A DNA stretch of 64,000 nucleotides, from contig JALLLT010000024.1 in the NCBI GenBank assembly GCA_025266875.1, positions 186,001 through 250,000 of the forward strand, in the 5' to 3' direction. The translations under genes and the position numbers were made by a program. The stretch is from Fennellomyces sp. T-0311. Its lineage: Eukaryota > Mucoromycota > Mucoromycetes > Mucorales > Lichtheimiaceae. Of this stretch, positions 1 through 11,320 are shown in pieces. The notes under the pieces are model-generated. The model was not told the DNA's origin and did not search any database. It saw nothing but the letters and a program-made list of their open reading frames with translations. Numbering within the stretch: the first letter of the stretch is position 1; every line of letters begins with the position of its first letter.

Positions 1-1
1 G

Positions 2-1066
2 GATGGTAACCATAATAATTGTGATTGGAACAACCTCGTCATATGCGACTTGCCTACGCTGCAGAAGCATGAAATAGCCAGACTTGAAAAAGAACACCCA
101 GGCACAAGATACACCGTTGTCCGCAATGTACACGACACTTTGACATTCGAACGCTACCTTGTCTCGGACACTGGAAGCATTTACTCACTTATCCGACGAA
201 TTCATCTCCGTCTATCGCTCGATAGCCATGGATATTCGCATGTCTGTTTGGCATGTGATACCAATGTTGAACAGCCAACCAAACGGTATAGCACTATTCG
301 AATTCGTGTAATTTTATTACAATCTTTCGAAGGACGTCGGCAAGAAGGCCATTACATTACTTACATTAACGGCAATAAGGATGACAATGTACTGGGAAAT
401 CTCGCGTACACTGATCCCGCCAAAAGAACATCCCGACCTCGAGAAAAAAGGCAACCGGAAGCTGAGAAACAAAGAAATGCATCAAGAGAATTTACGCTAC
501 CACCGGTTACTGACGAGACAAAATGGAAGACAATCGGCACCCTCTTATGGAACGGACTATCATTTAGCCAATACGAAGTATCCGACATGGGCCATGTTCG
601 CAAAAAAGATGACTCTCAACTGCTCAAACTATGCCATGGATCTGATGGGCAAGCTCATATACACGTGCATCATGATCAGCAAAGTTTGGAGAAGCGCCCA
701 AAAAACTTGAGGGTGTCTCGGATCGTAGCGAACGCCTTTGTTGATGGATATAGCGAAACACAAAATGCTGTTGAGCACATTAATGGCGATCGACTGGACA
801 ATCGTGCACAGAACTTGAAATGGGTGCCGCAACGAAGTGCATACATCCAGAGAAGGTCACGCCCGGTGGTGGCATCACTGATGGACAACCCAGAGATGCA
901 AAAGAGGTTTCCGTCTATAAGCAAAGCTCAACAAGAACTATCCGTTTTTAGCTTGTATTCATTGGCCAGAAAACACGTCAATTCATTTACGAAGGAGGTC
1001 AATTGGGACGGCGAGAAAAAGTTGGCATCGATTCAGGTGTTTTTGTCTAAAAAAGACCAAGAGTAA
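2..1066 (+). CDS. HNH/NUMOD-array homing-endonuclease-like protein, left copy, 5'-truncated by window edge
   Basis: The frame is open from base 2 to TAA at 1064-1066. It matches the last three quarters of the intact minus-strand copy at 1678-3048; the only protein difference I found is Phe for Leu in the final ASIQV(F/L)LSKKDQE segment. It begins inside the first HNH-like motif (DGNHNNCDWNNL), followed by module 2 (YLVSDTGSIYS then YINGNKDDNVLGNL), module 3 (YEVSDMGHVRK then HINGDRLDNRAQNL) and a NUMOD1-like tail (RPVVASL...FPSISKAQQEL). HNH and NUMOD families are DNA-cutting and DNA-binding parts of homing endonucleases. Activity here is inferred and unproven. The start codon lies outside the window. 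Confidence 0.75.
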   Translation, partial: DGNHNNCDWNNLVICDLPTLQKHEIARLEKEHPGTRYTVVRNVHDTLTFERYLVSDTGSIYSLIRRIHLRLSLDSHGYSHVCLACDTNVEQPTKRYSTIRIRVILLQSFEGRRQEGHYITYINGNKDDNVLGNLAYTDPAKRTSRPREKRQPEAEKQRNASREFTLPPVTDETKWKTIGTLLWNGLSFSQYEVSDMGHVRKKDDSQLLKLCHGSDGQAHIHVHHDQQSLEKRPKNLRVSRIVANAFVDGYSETQNAVEHINGDRLDNRAQNLKWVPQRSAYIQRRSRPVVASLMDNPEMQKRFPSISKAQQELSVFSLYSLARKHVNSFTKEVNWDGEKKLASIQVFLSKKDQE

Positions 1067-1677
1067 AGTTGGAATGTTACCATACGTTTTATCATATTAT
1101 CAATACAGTAATACTATCAGCTATCAGACTTATATACGTTATTACTTGAATCTAAGTAGAAGAATGGCAAGATAATGAAAATCAATAGGCTCACCATCAT
1201 AGCCGTGTGTAGTAATTATATCGCAACACCCGTACTTTTATAGAAATACAAAGAGTATGTACGTTTTGCTATCAAGAATGGCTTCCCTCAAAGATTCTAC
1301 ACTTCAAATTTGCATTGGTTCAGGACGAGCTCAACTTCCAATCATGAGTACCATTGCAGTTTTACTCCTTCAACTATCATCCCAACTCAAAAGAACTAGC
1401 CAAGTGCGTACGTAAGCACACATCGATATCGAAATATAAATATTATACCGAGATAGATCTCACTTTATTCCCTCGTCATTATTAATTCAGCCAGTGATGA
1501 TACTGATGAATCTCGTTGATTCGGTAAAACGCAGAAGACAAGGTCAGAACATTTGCATTGTAGTTACGTAACTGATTTATTTAGTTTGATTCTGCTATGG
1601 TATACATAAACGTATAAAATAGAAAGCTAATAGCATTGATGTACTGTACTGACAATACGTGTGGTGATATCCCAACT
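1067..1677. other. Spacer between the two inverted HNH-family genes
   Basis: About 610 bp of AT-rich DNA separate the two convergent genes. Both 3' flanks can be aligned for roughly 80 bp (AGTTGG(A/G)AT..., then a shared ...ATACAGTA-like stretch) but with many differences, unlike the coding arms. I see no open reading frame of note. Confidence 0.6.
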
Positions 1678-3048
1678 TTACTCTTGGTCTTTTTTAGACA
1701 AAAGCACCTGAATCGATGCCAACTTTTTCTCGCCGTCCCAATTGACCTCCTTCGTAAATGAATTGACGTGTTTTCTGGCCAATGAATACAAGCTAAAAAC
1801 GGATAGTTCTTGTTGAGCTTTGCTTATAGACGGAAACCTCTTTTGCATCTCTGGGTTGTCCATCAGTGATGCCACCACCGGGCGTGACCTTCTCTGGATG
1901 TATGCACTTCGTTGCGGCACCCATTTCAAGTTCTGTGCACGATTGTCCAGTCGATCGCCATTAATGTGCTCAACAGCATTTTGTGTTTCGCTATATCCAT
2001 CAACAAAGGCGTTCGCTACGATCCGAGACACCCTCAAGTTTTTTGGGCGCTTCTCCAAACTTTGCTGATCATGATGCACGTGTATATGAGCTTGCCCATC
2101 AGATCCATGGCATAGTTTGAGCAGTTGAGAGTCATCTTTTTTGCGAACATGGCCCATGTCGGATACTTCGTATTGGCTAAATGATAGTCCGTTCCATAAG
2201 AGGGTGCCGATTGTCTTCCATTTTGTCTCGTCAGTAACCGGTGGTAGCGTAAATTCTCTTGATGCATTTCTTTGTTTCTCAGCTTCCGGTTGCCTTTTTT
2301 CTCGAGGTCGGGATGTTCTTTTGGCGGGATCAGTGTACGCGAGATTTCCCAGTACATTGTCATCCTTATTGCCGTTAATGTAAGTAATGTAATGGCCTTC
2401 TTGCCGACGTCCTTCGAAAGATTGTAATAAAATTACACGAATTCGAATAGTGCTATATCGTTTGGTTGGCTGTTCAACATTGGTATCACATGCCAAACAG
2501 ACATGCGAATATCCATGGCTATCGAGCGATAGACGGAGATGAATTCGTCGGATAAGTGAGTAAATGCTTCCAGTGTCCGAGACAAGGTAGCGTTCGAATG
2601 TCAAAGTGTCGTGTACATTGCGGACAACGGTGTATCTTGTGCCTGGGTGTTCTTTTTCAAGTCTGGCTATTTCATGCTTCTGCAGCGTAGGCAAGTCGCA
2701 TATGACGAGGTTGTTCCAATCACAATTATTATGGTTACCATCCTTATGGAATATGTAGTGTTTGGTGCTGTCAAAGTGCTCTGAGAAAGTATACGCCATA
2801 ATCTCCTCCAATTTGAAGGTGTTTGTCGTGCGCTCGTTATTGACATAAAGTGTGTAACTACCAGCATTTGATCCTTTCATAATTTGCTTCAGCGCCCTGA
2901 GCTTTCCTGTGCTATTCGAGCAAACGACGCTGTCCTTGTTGACAAAGTAGCGAGGAGGTGAAGTGACTGGCAGCTTTGGGTGGCGGATTGGCATATATTC
3001 TTGTTCTTCAGTCGTGTTAACCGTGGACGCGTCTTTTTCGCGTTCCAT
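1678..3048 (-). CDS. HNH/NUMOD-array homing-endonuclease-like protein, intact copy (456 aa)
   Basis: Single-exon ORF of 456 aa. There are three tandem modules, each a NUMOD4-like strand followed by an HNH-like motif: residues about 33-114 (HKDGNHNNCDWNNL at 101-114), 154-236 (YLVSDTGSIYS, then YINGNKDDNVLGNL, where the usual His is Tyr) and 293-374 (YEVSDMGHVRK, then HINGDRLDNRAQNL at 361-374, which looks complete). Residues 389-430 (RPVVASL...FPSISKAQQEL) resemble the NUMOD1 DNA-binding motif. Such motifs are known from homing endonucleases, which normally carry one module, so a triple array in a fungal nuclear contig is unusual. A basic linker (KRTSRPREKRQ, 243-253) could bind DNA or act as a nuclear signal. 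Function is inferred from motifs only. The start used is the first ATG, preceded by in-frame stops. Confidence 0.8.
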   Translation of the reverse strand: MEREKDASTVNTTEEQEYMPIRHPKLPVTSPPRYFVNKDSVVCSNSTGKLRALKQIMKGSNAGSYTLYVNNERTTNTFKLEEIMAYTFSEHFDSTKHYIFHKDGNHNNCDWNNLVICDLPTLQKHEIARLEKEHPGTRYTVVRNVHDTLTFERYLVSDTGSIYSLIRRIHLRLSLDSHGYSHVCLACDTNVEQPTKRYSTIRIRVILLQSFEGRRQEGHYITYINGNKDDNVLGNLAYTDPAKRTSRPREKRQPEAEKQRNASREFTLPPVTDETKWKTIGTLLWNGLSFSQYEVSDMGHVRKKDDSQLLKLCHGSDGQAHIHVHHDQQSLEKRPKNLRVSRIVANAFVDGYSETQNAVEHINGDRLDNRAQNLKWVPQRSAYIQRRSRPVVASLMDNPEMQKRFPSISKAQQELSVFSLYSLARKHVNSFTKEVNWDGEKKLASIQVLLSKKDQE

Positions 3049-4266
3049 AGTAACCGTGCCTATGGAACAAGCTTTAGAATCGCTTATATATATATGTCAA
3101 AACTCTTTTTACCTTGAGCCGCTTCCTGGTCATTGCACTGTCGATTATTATGCACACTGCCTTGTTCCGAAGGCTCCTTTCGTTCTTCAGTTTCTGGAAA
3201 TGGTAATTTCAACATGAACTGGCTTCATTCATCCGGAAATGAACCCTTGGTTACCATGTAATTGCTTTTCCGTAGTAGCAACATTATCGGATTCCTTCTG
3301 TAGTGAAACAGGCTTCTTAACATCTACGCTGCCGTCTGCCATTGTTGAAGTGACAGGTGAGAAGAAAATGGTGTTGCATAGAAGCCTAAGCAAAGCAGGT
3401 CCGCTCATCATATCCGTTACGTATTTATCAGAAACATCTAACCTATTGTTAAAGTTGTGCGATCGTTGCTGTTCGCGCAAATGTCGTTGTATTACTATTG
3501 AAGGCGCGCCAAAGCTCACTGGTGAATTCAAGGATAGTGTAATGCACAGGTTCCCTTCTTCCGATATAAAATATATGAAGCTTTTGTATATTTGACATCG
3601 CTGTATATTGCAAGTAAAATATTGCTAATGACTTGTAACATGGAGGAGAAACTAGATAGCAATTTGCGTACTGGCTGTATGGTAGCATAAAATTCAATGA
3701 ACCCTACTGTAACTGTTGGTTCTTCGACATGGCCAGATAGCTACGCTATAATCCATAGGTACATTGCCCCCAACGGTTCATATATTGGACCACTGGTAAA
3801 TTGTCCTAACTGTTCCTTCGCCTACTTAACAGACTTTACGTACTATCGATTGCAATCCAAATTAATTCGTCCGATTCAAATAGCTACTAATTCGATAACT
3901 TGTCCATAATGGCTGCGTCACATGCTTTCGCCACCAGCATTTATAGAGACAAAGCCAGAAAATGACATTCCGAAAGTCATTAAAGTTAGTTATTAACGAA
4001 GCTGTACACTGTAGTACTTAAGACGTCCATATTGAAAAAGCTATGATATTATACATACATTCAATGTATGCTTCTTACTATATGATGTTAAGCATTCTTT
4101 AATAAATCACGTAAAAATAAGCATTGGGCAGTTCCCATATTTAAATAGGTATGTTCTGCGCAAAATGATTTGCACGTGCCATATAAAGTATTGATTTGCA
4201 TAAAAAACATGGGCACTAGAACAAATCTATTTCTTTCACTTTTACGGGTCCTACACCTTTCCAAGC
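3049..4266. other. Intergenic region between the HNH gene and the oxygenase
   Basis: Short overlapping frames occur on both strands around 3229-3595 (100 and 118 codons), but neither has a recognisable family, and their overlap argues against both being real. The rest is AT-rich with TATA-like runs near 3090. I see no supported gene. Confidence 0.5.
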
Positions 4267-5640
4267 ATGGTTGGCACCACTATTCCCGTGATTGACTTTA
4301 TCGAGTTTTCCGACAGATGTGCTGATATTGCTCGACAAGTTTTCGAAGCTTGTAAGAGTATTGGCTTCTTCTACATTACGAACCATAGTATTCCGGCATG
4401 GCAAGTTGCACAAGCATTTGCGCGGGTATGCATACTATAAATTTTTGTTAGATGACGAAAACAACTTTAACGTGTATGTATATCAATATATATTGAACAC
4501 AGAGTGAGAAGTTCTTTGAAATGTCGATGGAAAGGAAGATGGAATATGCCAAGAGAGAAAACTGTTATGCTGGGTATCTCGGACTTTACGCTCAAACGTA
4601 ACATTAGAAAAAAAAATTTTTTTCGCAGCTAACCCACTAAAATCAAGCTCGAACCCTGATCGCCAGAACTACGCTGATCATAAGGAGTGAGTCATCAGCA
4701 AGTTTACACAGTACATTTGAGTCATAGAGTTAATCAGGTCGACTGCAGAGCATATGATTTTATGCCGTTCACAGAGAATGTGAACCTCAGTCACATGCCA
4801 GACCTGTTTTTAGAGCAAAAGGATGACATTGAATCGTTCTCGAAGGTATAGGAAACTTCGGGGTAACGGTTTCACCAGGCTAAGTTACACTATATTACTC
4901 GTCGTAGAATCTTTACGCTATGGCTGTGCAAGTCTTGGAGCTGATTTCGATTGCTCTCAAGGTAGTATATTTCTGAGTTCTACGCATACCTTCTACTTTA
5001 TCGCTCATCCAATTATTTTATCAGCTCCCGTCTAAAGGAAAAGTCGACTGGCTTACCCAATGTCATCGATATGAGGAGCCTCCTGTAACCAACCTTTTAC
5101 GTTATCAACGTTACCCAGCTGGTGATGCAGAAAAGCACAAGGACGAACCTCAAGCTGGTGAGCATACCGACTACGGAACCATTACCTTGCTTTTCCAGAA
5201 AGATGTGCCTGGTTTGGAAGTCAAAGGGCCCGACGATACTTGGCACCCTGTACCAATTATTGCAGGTGGTCTACTTGGTGAGCTTTCCATCGATCCTCGA
5301 ATAATATAGTATATATACACTCAAACTGTATCTAGTTAACGTTGGTAGGATGCTTGAGATTTGGACCCACGGACTGTTCAAGGCAGCGATGCATCGTGTT
5401 GTCTTTACCCCACAACAGGAAAGGCATGACCGTTACTCGATCGCGTACTTTGTTCAGCCTCAGAAAAGCGTCAAGCTTACAGACATGCCAAGCCCAATTC
5501 TACCGCAAAAGCCAGCCAGCTTTGACGATGTCCCTGATGGGATTCTCGAATTGACGGCGCATGACTACCTTCAGTATCTTTATCAAAAATCTTTGATGAA
5601 AAGGGCACCTGAGGATACCAAAGCCCCACAAGGTGACTAG
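4267..5640 (+). CDS. 2-oxoglutarate/Fe(II)-dependent oxygenase, isopenicillin-N-synthase-like (340 aa, 7 exons)
   Basis: Proposed exons are 4267-4425, 4503-4597, 4648-4686, 4728-4845, 4908-4961, 5025-5277 and 5336-5640; phases close to give 340 aa, normal for the family. The N-terminus has IPVIDF and GFFYITNHSIP, the DIOX_N signature. The iron site is HTD in AGEHTDYGTITLL and the distal His in MHRVVF; RYS in DRYSIAYF is the 2-oxoglutarate-binding Arg-x-Ser. Family members hydroxylate, desaturate or cyclise small molecules using O2 and 2-oxoglutarate, and the substrate cannot be told from sequence. Exons 3 (39 nt) and 5 (54 nt) are very short. The acceptor of exon 4 is the least certain: 4728 keeps the frame, whereas the alternative at 4738 would not. 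The gene appears intact. Confidence 0.85.
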
Positions 5641-8080
5641 CAATTTGCCACCTTTTGGTTCTACTTTAAAACATATCGCAATTATTGCTTACGTACATAT
5701 GCAATAAATTCACTTCCATGATGTTGCAATAATAACTCACTTCACTTTATATCTGGACATAAGTTCCAGTATTACACATGCCACCTTTATCAATAAAGAA
5801 AAAACTGTAAAATATCCTTAAGAAACGAAACTAACGGCCATATAGCACATTTCCTAATTAAATCTGATAACAATAGAAGATTTCAGTGAATCTCCGAAAG
5901 ATTATAAGCACAAAATAGTTGAGTTCGCTATTCGACCATTTTCTTACTTAAAAAACTTGTATATCTTCCAAAAGGTACCTAGGAACTGTAATATAAACTT
6001 TTTACGAAACTATAAACAAAAAATGCAATTCCGCTCACATGTACGGTACGAAAAATATTTTCTTATGTTTATGATCTTATGGAAATTCACTGAATTTCAT
6101 ATATAAAAGTCATTCCATTTCTTCATTAAGTGAGCAAGTGTGTCGCTATAAATTTTAACAACTTTTGGTCATTCCTGTAGACACGCCAGCATGGCTCCTT
6201 TTCCCAAGGCGCCGGAAAACTCTACCAAGATGCCTACGATTGTTATTACAGCACTCTTGGTCCTCAGTCGCGCTCCCAATGCTTTGTAATAGCCTTTCAC
6301 TTTCGTCACTGGTTTTTTCAACTTTTTCAATGGTGCTTGTATTTCATTCATCTTTGCCAACATCTAGGTAACAATTTTGAGTCATTCTTGTTTACGCCGT
6401 CGTCGCATAAGCAGGGTGCAGTTGACGGTAGAGATCATCAATATTGGTTTTTTAGATTTTTGATGCGATATTGTTTGCGATAATCAAGAGTATGGCAGAT
6501 TCGAAATTTTCCCCCATCGACAAAGCGCTTTGATTCAAGTAACGACGCTCTGTGAGCGTGTTGTCGGGTGCAATGGCTGGGGAAATAATGTGATCATGTA
6601 CAACTGACAATGTTAATCGGGGCGTTGACAGAAATAGTATTGCCCATTTGTAACGTTGCTGTCATTTAAAGTGGGAAGATACTTTCTAGGAAGATCTCCT
6701 TTGTACTACTAGGTGCACCGTAATATCCAGCAATCACCAATAGCTCACTAGATTTGTCCAACGAATTACCAAATAAAATAAGGAACACGAGAATCGATGC
6801 ATTCCAGAATTTTGCCTGTTGTGGCAGACAGACATACTGATTTCGGATCTATGCGCATAGCGATCAATTATCTTGTCAATTGGTGTAAAAAAGAATGTCA
6901 ATTTGCGTAAAAAAAAAAACAAGTTGCTAACCCCCAATTAACACCGCTTCTGCCAACCATTCGGCTTGTGACAAGATTGTCTCGCCGCTGTGTGCATGTT
7001 CGTTCCTTATATATAGTACCAAATTGTATTAAGGCAAATTGTTGAAGATGTCAACAAGTGTATAATATACGAATGCTACATTTCAATAGGTGCGTTTGGA
7101 AAAATAAAATACGGTATTTATCATATCCACCAACACCACCTGATAGGTGTTGGTCTTCAGGCTACCTTTAATATATGTACTTCTTTGTTGTGGATATACA
7201 AAATAGCTGGCTACAAAGGCTACCAACGATTGTTTTCTTGTAGTTTGAGCGTGATAACGGATGGCCGTAGTCAAATAGAGGTTAAGTCACTTTGCAATTC
7301 CCATGCTCTAACAACCGTGTTGTCGAATAAACGCATTAGTGGCTGGAATGGTTATGTAGTCTCGAAAAAGGTGAAAATTGACAAGCATCTTGAAACAGGC
7401 AAGGTCAGCAGGGATAACCGTGTCATACGCAGTGTCATTGGGATGCAAATGGGTTATATAACTGTGTAATCAGCAATAGTTTAAGAATAGACAGTCTCTT
7501 CATTTGTGCTTCTCTTTCTTCCGGAATATAGTCACTGCTCCAAGAGTCTTACGGGCGTCTTTGCTCCTGTTGCTACTACTACTACCAGATATTTTAAGCA
7601 GTTTTATAGAGAAAAAGCAGCATTAGAGCATTTGTGGTTCTGGATAAAGAAGGTGAGGAATGTCAACGAATTTGCGCCAGATTTCAAGCGACCAAGGCTT
7701 CCCAGCATTTTCAGAGCGCTTTCGGGACGCTGTCGGTTTGCATTTTTTATAGGAAGTACAAAGCATTAATTAAAACCATCAAATACTACATTCACTTTGC
7801 ACAATGTTATTTATAAGAAGCTCATTTCGAGGCCCAACGATAAGGTAGTCATGCTCGAGCTAATGGATAATACTATTTTCTCTCGATTCTGGCTTTTTAT
7901 TCGCTACATACATTTGTAGCAGCATAATTTCCATTCTAGCAATCTGCAGCAAACATGCGTATTTCCCTCGCGTACTATATTTATGTGAATCTAAAACGCA
8001 TAAAAGCCTATATTGCACCAGAAGGCAAGGTACTTTTGTGACCATACCAAGTTAAAGTGTGGTACAACGGGCAAGCGCGG
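5641..8080. other. AT-rich intergenic region without a supported gene
   Basis: About 2.4 kb hold only scattered frames of 60-95 codons (for example 6169-6363 on minus, 7185-7469 and 7506-7769 on plus). None shows a domain I recognise, and stops interrupt all frames nearby. Some pieces could be decayed coding DNA related to the reductase relic that follows, but I cannot align them. Confidence 0.45.
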
Positions 8081-11000
8081 CGCTGTTTTAGTTGTTCGGG
8101 TAACTTACAGTGCCAGTATCTTTGTTCTGCCCAACGATTTAAAGTTAACCTTAAAGGAAGATATCAGACGATACATACGCAGGATTATCTTGGCACTTAA
8201 TCAGCGCTTGAACCCATTCCTCTGGTTTGACTGCTTGGAAATTCATATTGCACGACTGCATAGCGCTCATCAAAGCGGTTCATAGGATGCATTGTCATTA
8301 GCAATATAGGGAAAGCCACTGATCAAATTTTCCCTAAGCATATATCGACGATACTCATGACAGCAATGTCGATAGACGACCAATCGATGGTGACACTCTG
8401 TAAAACAGGCATCAGACCAAGTAGTATGTCTCCATTCATCAACAAAGGATATTACTCCTGCGAGTTCCAGCCGCCATATCTGGTATCGCTGCAGACGTGA
8501 CCTATATGTTCTACGGTGCATAGGAAATTCTTTTGTTGGGTCAAGTAATGGAGCAGATGCTTACAATGTGCTTGGATCAAGCGTAACCCATGGGCTCGGT
8601 ACCGTACAGGTCTTGCGCGGATATTTATAGAGAGAATGGGGTTTCTATATCCAGCAATAGCCCTGGTACTCGAAATAAAATGGGTATGCATGGGATCGGT
8701 TTCATAATATACAAACTTGAGTATATAAGCTATATATGCTGCGAATAAATTCCAGTCAAAGTATTCGAAAGGCTGATTGAAATTTACCAGCCATGCACAG
8801 TGTTGTACGACGGTAACTTCTTTCTTGAGCTTAGCAAATATTCCTTTGCCCACCCGAGGTAGGTTCATCGAGTTTCATTGGTAAGTCTTCGGCCTTGGAC
8901 TTGAGTAAAGCGACATTGAGGTGTCGATCCTGGAATGATTTTTCTACATGCTGCATCAAATTATTGTGGCCATAAGACAAAGCAATAGATCATTTTGACA
9001 CTGAGGGGAGGGATCAAGGCACGCCAAATGGAGGAACCGAGTGAACCTGCGATATATGTCAGTAGAACGGTATGTTTTCTGGGCTTTGCACCACTCAGTG
9101 CGACGGCAGGAAAATCAGCCTTGATGCGTTACAGATTGAAATTGAGATAGCTTGTGCACCTTGATATCATGATTCGCACCCGCATTGTTTAACTTCATCC
9201 GAGGGATGCAGACTCATGATCTCTTCAGGCACTGATACCAATGTAAGATTATGGCGAAGCTAGTTTTTAGGAACTCTTTTGAAATGAGCTGGAATCTAGT
9301 TGTACAGTTGAATCCCGAACAATTAATTCAGCCCGTTGTCGAAAAGGGAAGTATTAGAATCGTAGTTTTCTGAAGAGCATGGTATGCTGTTTGAGTGGGA
9401 AATGCTTCCATACTCAAATGAGAAATATCTTCAGTTGTCGTTGTTGGATCCTGCAGAAAGTCGATGTACACTTTATTAATTTTCTCTTGGTATCGCTTGA
9501 CGGCCTGCTCATGGATTATATTGCCTTTGATAGTTGTTGGAAGCTGCGTACTCAATGGCAAAATATCTACCATGGTGAAAAAATACTATTATAATCCAGC
9601 CCAGCTTGGTTGGCGGCGGATATGGCAGCTTAATCTAGTACGCATAACTATATTATTATTTTTGGCTAATTGTGTACGTGACAAAGTAAACATACATACT
9701 TTGAGCAATCACGTTCTCGGCAGAGCATTGCATCGCTTGGTCCTCTTCTAGTTCAACTAAAGGGGCCATACGTTGTCTACCTTCACCAATAACACAACAG
9801 CAGCAGATGACCTTAGCCTCGCCATTGTACCCCCTCACCGGTGTGGGATTAATTTTCTTGTTATCTTCCCTATTACAAGAATCTAAATTTAGTATGTATA
9901 CGTTTTCAAAAAGGTTATATATCGAGCAACCTTACATAGCATACATGTTATCGTGGAATCCGAAATAGTGCTAGTATTTGTGATTAAACTGATCATGTTT
10001 GAAAAGGTCATCCGAACAGAATCACCGTTTGATTGATCATTGGCATCAGTGGCCAAAGTTCGGCAATCCGCCTTTACCACAAGGCGATAAATGCCGATGT
10101 CCTTGTTCATAAAATAAGGCTTCAGAACACCCACCAACTTCGTTACTTGTCATTGTTTTGCTGATCAGAAATACATGATATGATGAATACGCTCATTTCT
10201 AATCCGCAAAATAGAAAAAGTAGTTGACCACGGAACACAAGTACACTTTTTACCTTAACTTCGAACCACATTGCCCAGCCACATACCTTTTAAAAACAAA
10301 TATTCACAAGTAGATTTCGAAAGTGCTAACCCACTAAATATTCAAGTCTTGACTCTATGAAACACGTCGGATTGGGATGTATTGATATACTAAGCGATGT
10401 GATTCGGCATCACATCAGACATCATCATTACAGATACACCGAACGAGTTGACAGTGGCAGCAATATCACGCGATGGCGGTGGTAAGTGTGAAAATATTAA
10501 CGACCTTCCACCAAGCAACATAGACACAAGGTAAGATGATAGTCTAAAGGTATGACACAGCGAAAGTAATGCCAGCATAACATCAGGTGCAATTAACAAT
10601 ATGCCCCGTTTTTTGAGTTCCACCGCCATCAGCTGAGTTACCCAAAACATATATGGGTTGCTCAGACAAACTGGTTTTAGCAATGATGTCGTCCCAGAGC
10701 TGTGAATAATCAGAGCAACTTTTTCGATGCCTGAAACCCATGGACTTGTGAGGTGTAATAGTCGAAAATATGTTTGATCCGAATCGAAAGGTCCAAGGAC
10801 TTTGATCTAGCATTCATTCGAGCATATCTTGACTATGCGCTGTACTTCTCCGATACAAATACGAAAGTGGATCCGCTTCTCCCAATAAACTGATGCTTGC
10901 GGTAACGGTGCTACTTGGCGATAAGGTCATAGACCTTATGCTAAGCTTGAAAATAGCAAGCATAATGACAAGGTAGTGGACAGAGTAGTTAGCAAGAAGT

Positions 11001-11320
11001 GCAGCAATATCAACATCTTAAATGAACGAAGCCCATTTGGATCCCAAGTTTGAAGTGATACTGTGCTTTTGCACATAGGTCACGATCTTGATTTGGCAAT
11101 TGATAACGTACAAAGGTGCTTTCGCCATATTTTTCGAGGATTTCGTTCAAAAATAATACTCGTTGTAATTAAAGCGCAAGTACTCTTGAATAACTACCCT
11201 ATTCTGAATATGGGCAACGCGATATTGAGAATAGTCAAAGACGAAGTGTTATACATATGTACTTTGACACTCTTATTTAGTGGTGCTACTTGTAGCTGGG
11301 CTCAGCGAGCTCTCTCTTAG
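8080..11320 (-). pseudogene. Decayed adenylate-forming reductase (AMP-binding domain plus thioester-reductase domain)
   Basis: Read on the minus strand from about 11.3 kb downward, fragments in shifting frames follow the order of fungal Lys2/NRPS-like reductases. Near 10.95 kb: ANYSVHYLVIMLAIFKLS. Near 10.70 kb the AMP-binding loop appears as IHSSGTTSLLKPV, where SGTTGLPKP is usual. At 10.4-10.68 kb follows the core strand region. Near 10.07 kb: KADCRTLATDAN. Near 9.78 kb: VIGEGRQRMAPLVELEEDQA. At 9.33-9.57 kb: the end of the adenylation domain (TIKGNIIHEQAVKRYQEKI). Near 9.05 kb: a degenerate NAD(P)-loop region (AGSLGSSIWRAL). At 8.45-8.87 kb: VNFNQPFEYFDW, HYLTQQKNFLCTVEHIGHVC and DTRYGGWN, typical of the reductase domain. 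Near 8.4 kb: TTWSDA. Many frameshifts and stops rule out a working gene. Borders are approximate and the carrier domain is not clear. Confidence 0.75.

Larger units (their letters stand above)
1..2742. repeat. Large inverted repeat (arms 1 to about 1078 and about 1668 to 2742)
   Basis: The two HNH-family copies form an imperfect palindrome with arms of at least 1.07 kb around a spacer of about 590 bp. Shadow reading frames in every phase are identical between arms, so the match is at nucleotide level including third positions. Near-identity stops just after the stop codons. The left arm runs out of the window, so its full length is unknown. Confidence 0.85.

Noticed and set aside
361..2383. 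Multiple antisense and shadow frames shared by both HNH arms
   Set aside because: They are frames of the same coding DNA in other phases and appear in both arms only because the arms are identical.
3229..3595. Overlapping frames of 100 (minus) and 118 (plus) codons
   Set aside because: They lie opposite each other, neither has a recognisable family or clear promoter, and both could be chance.
8452..8868. 138-codon minus-strand frame as an independent gene
   Set aside because: Its sequence matches one internal part of the thioester-reductase domain, so it is a fragment of the larger relic.
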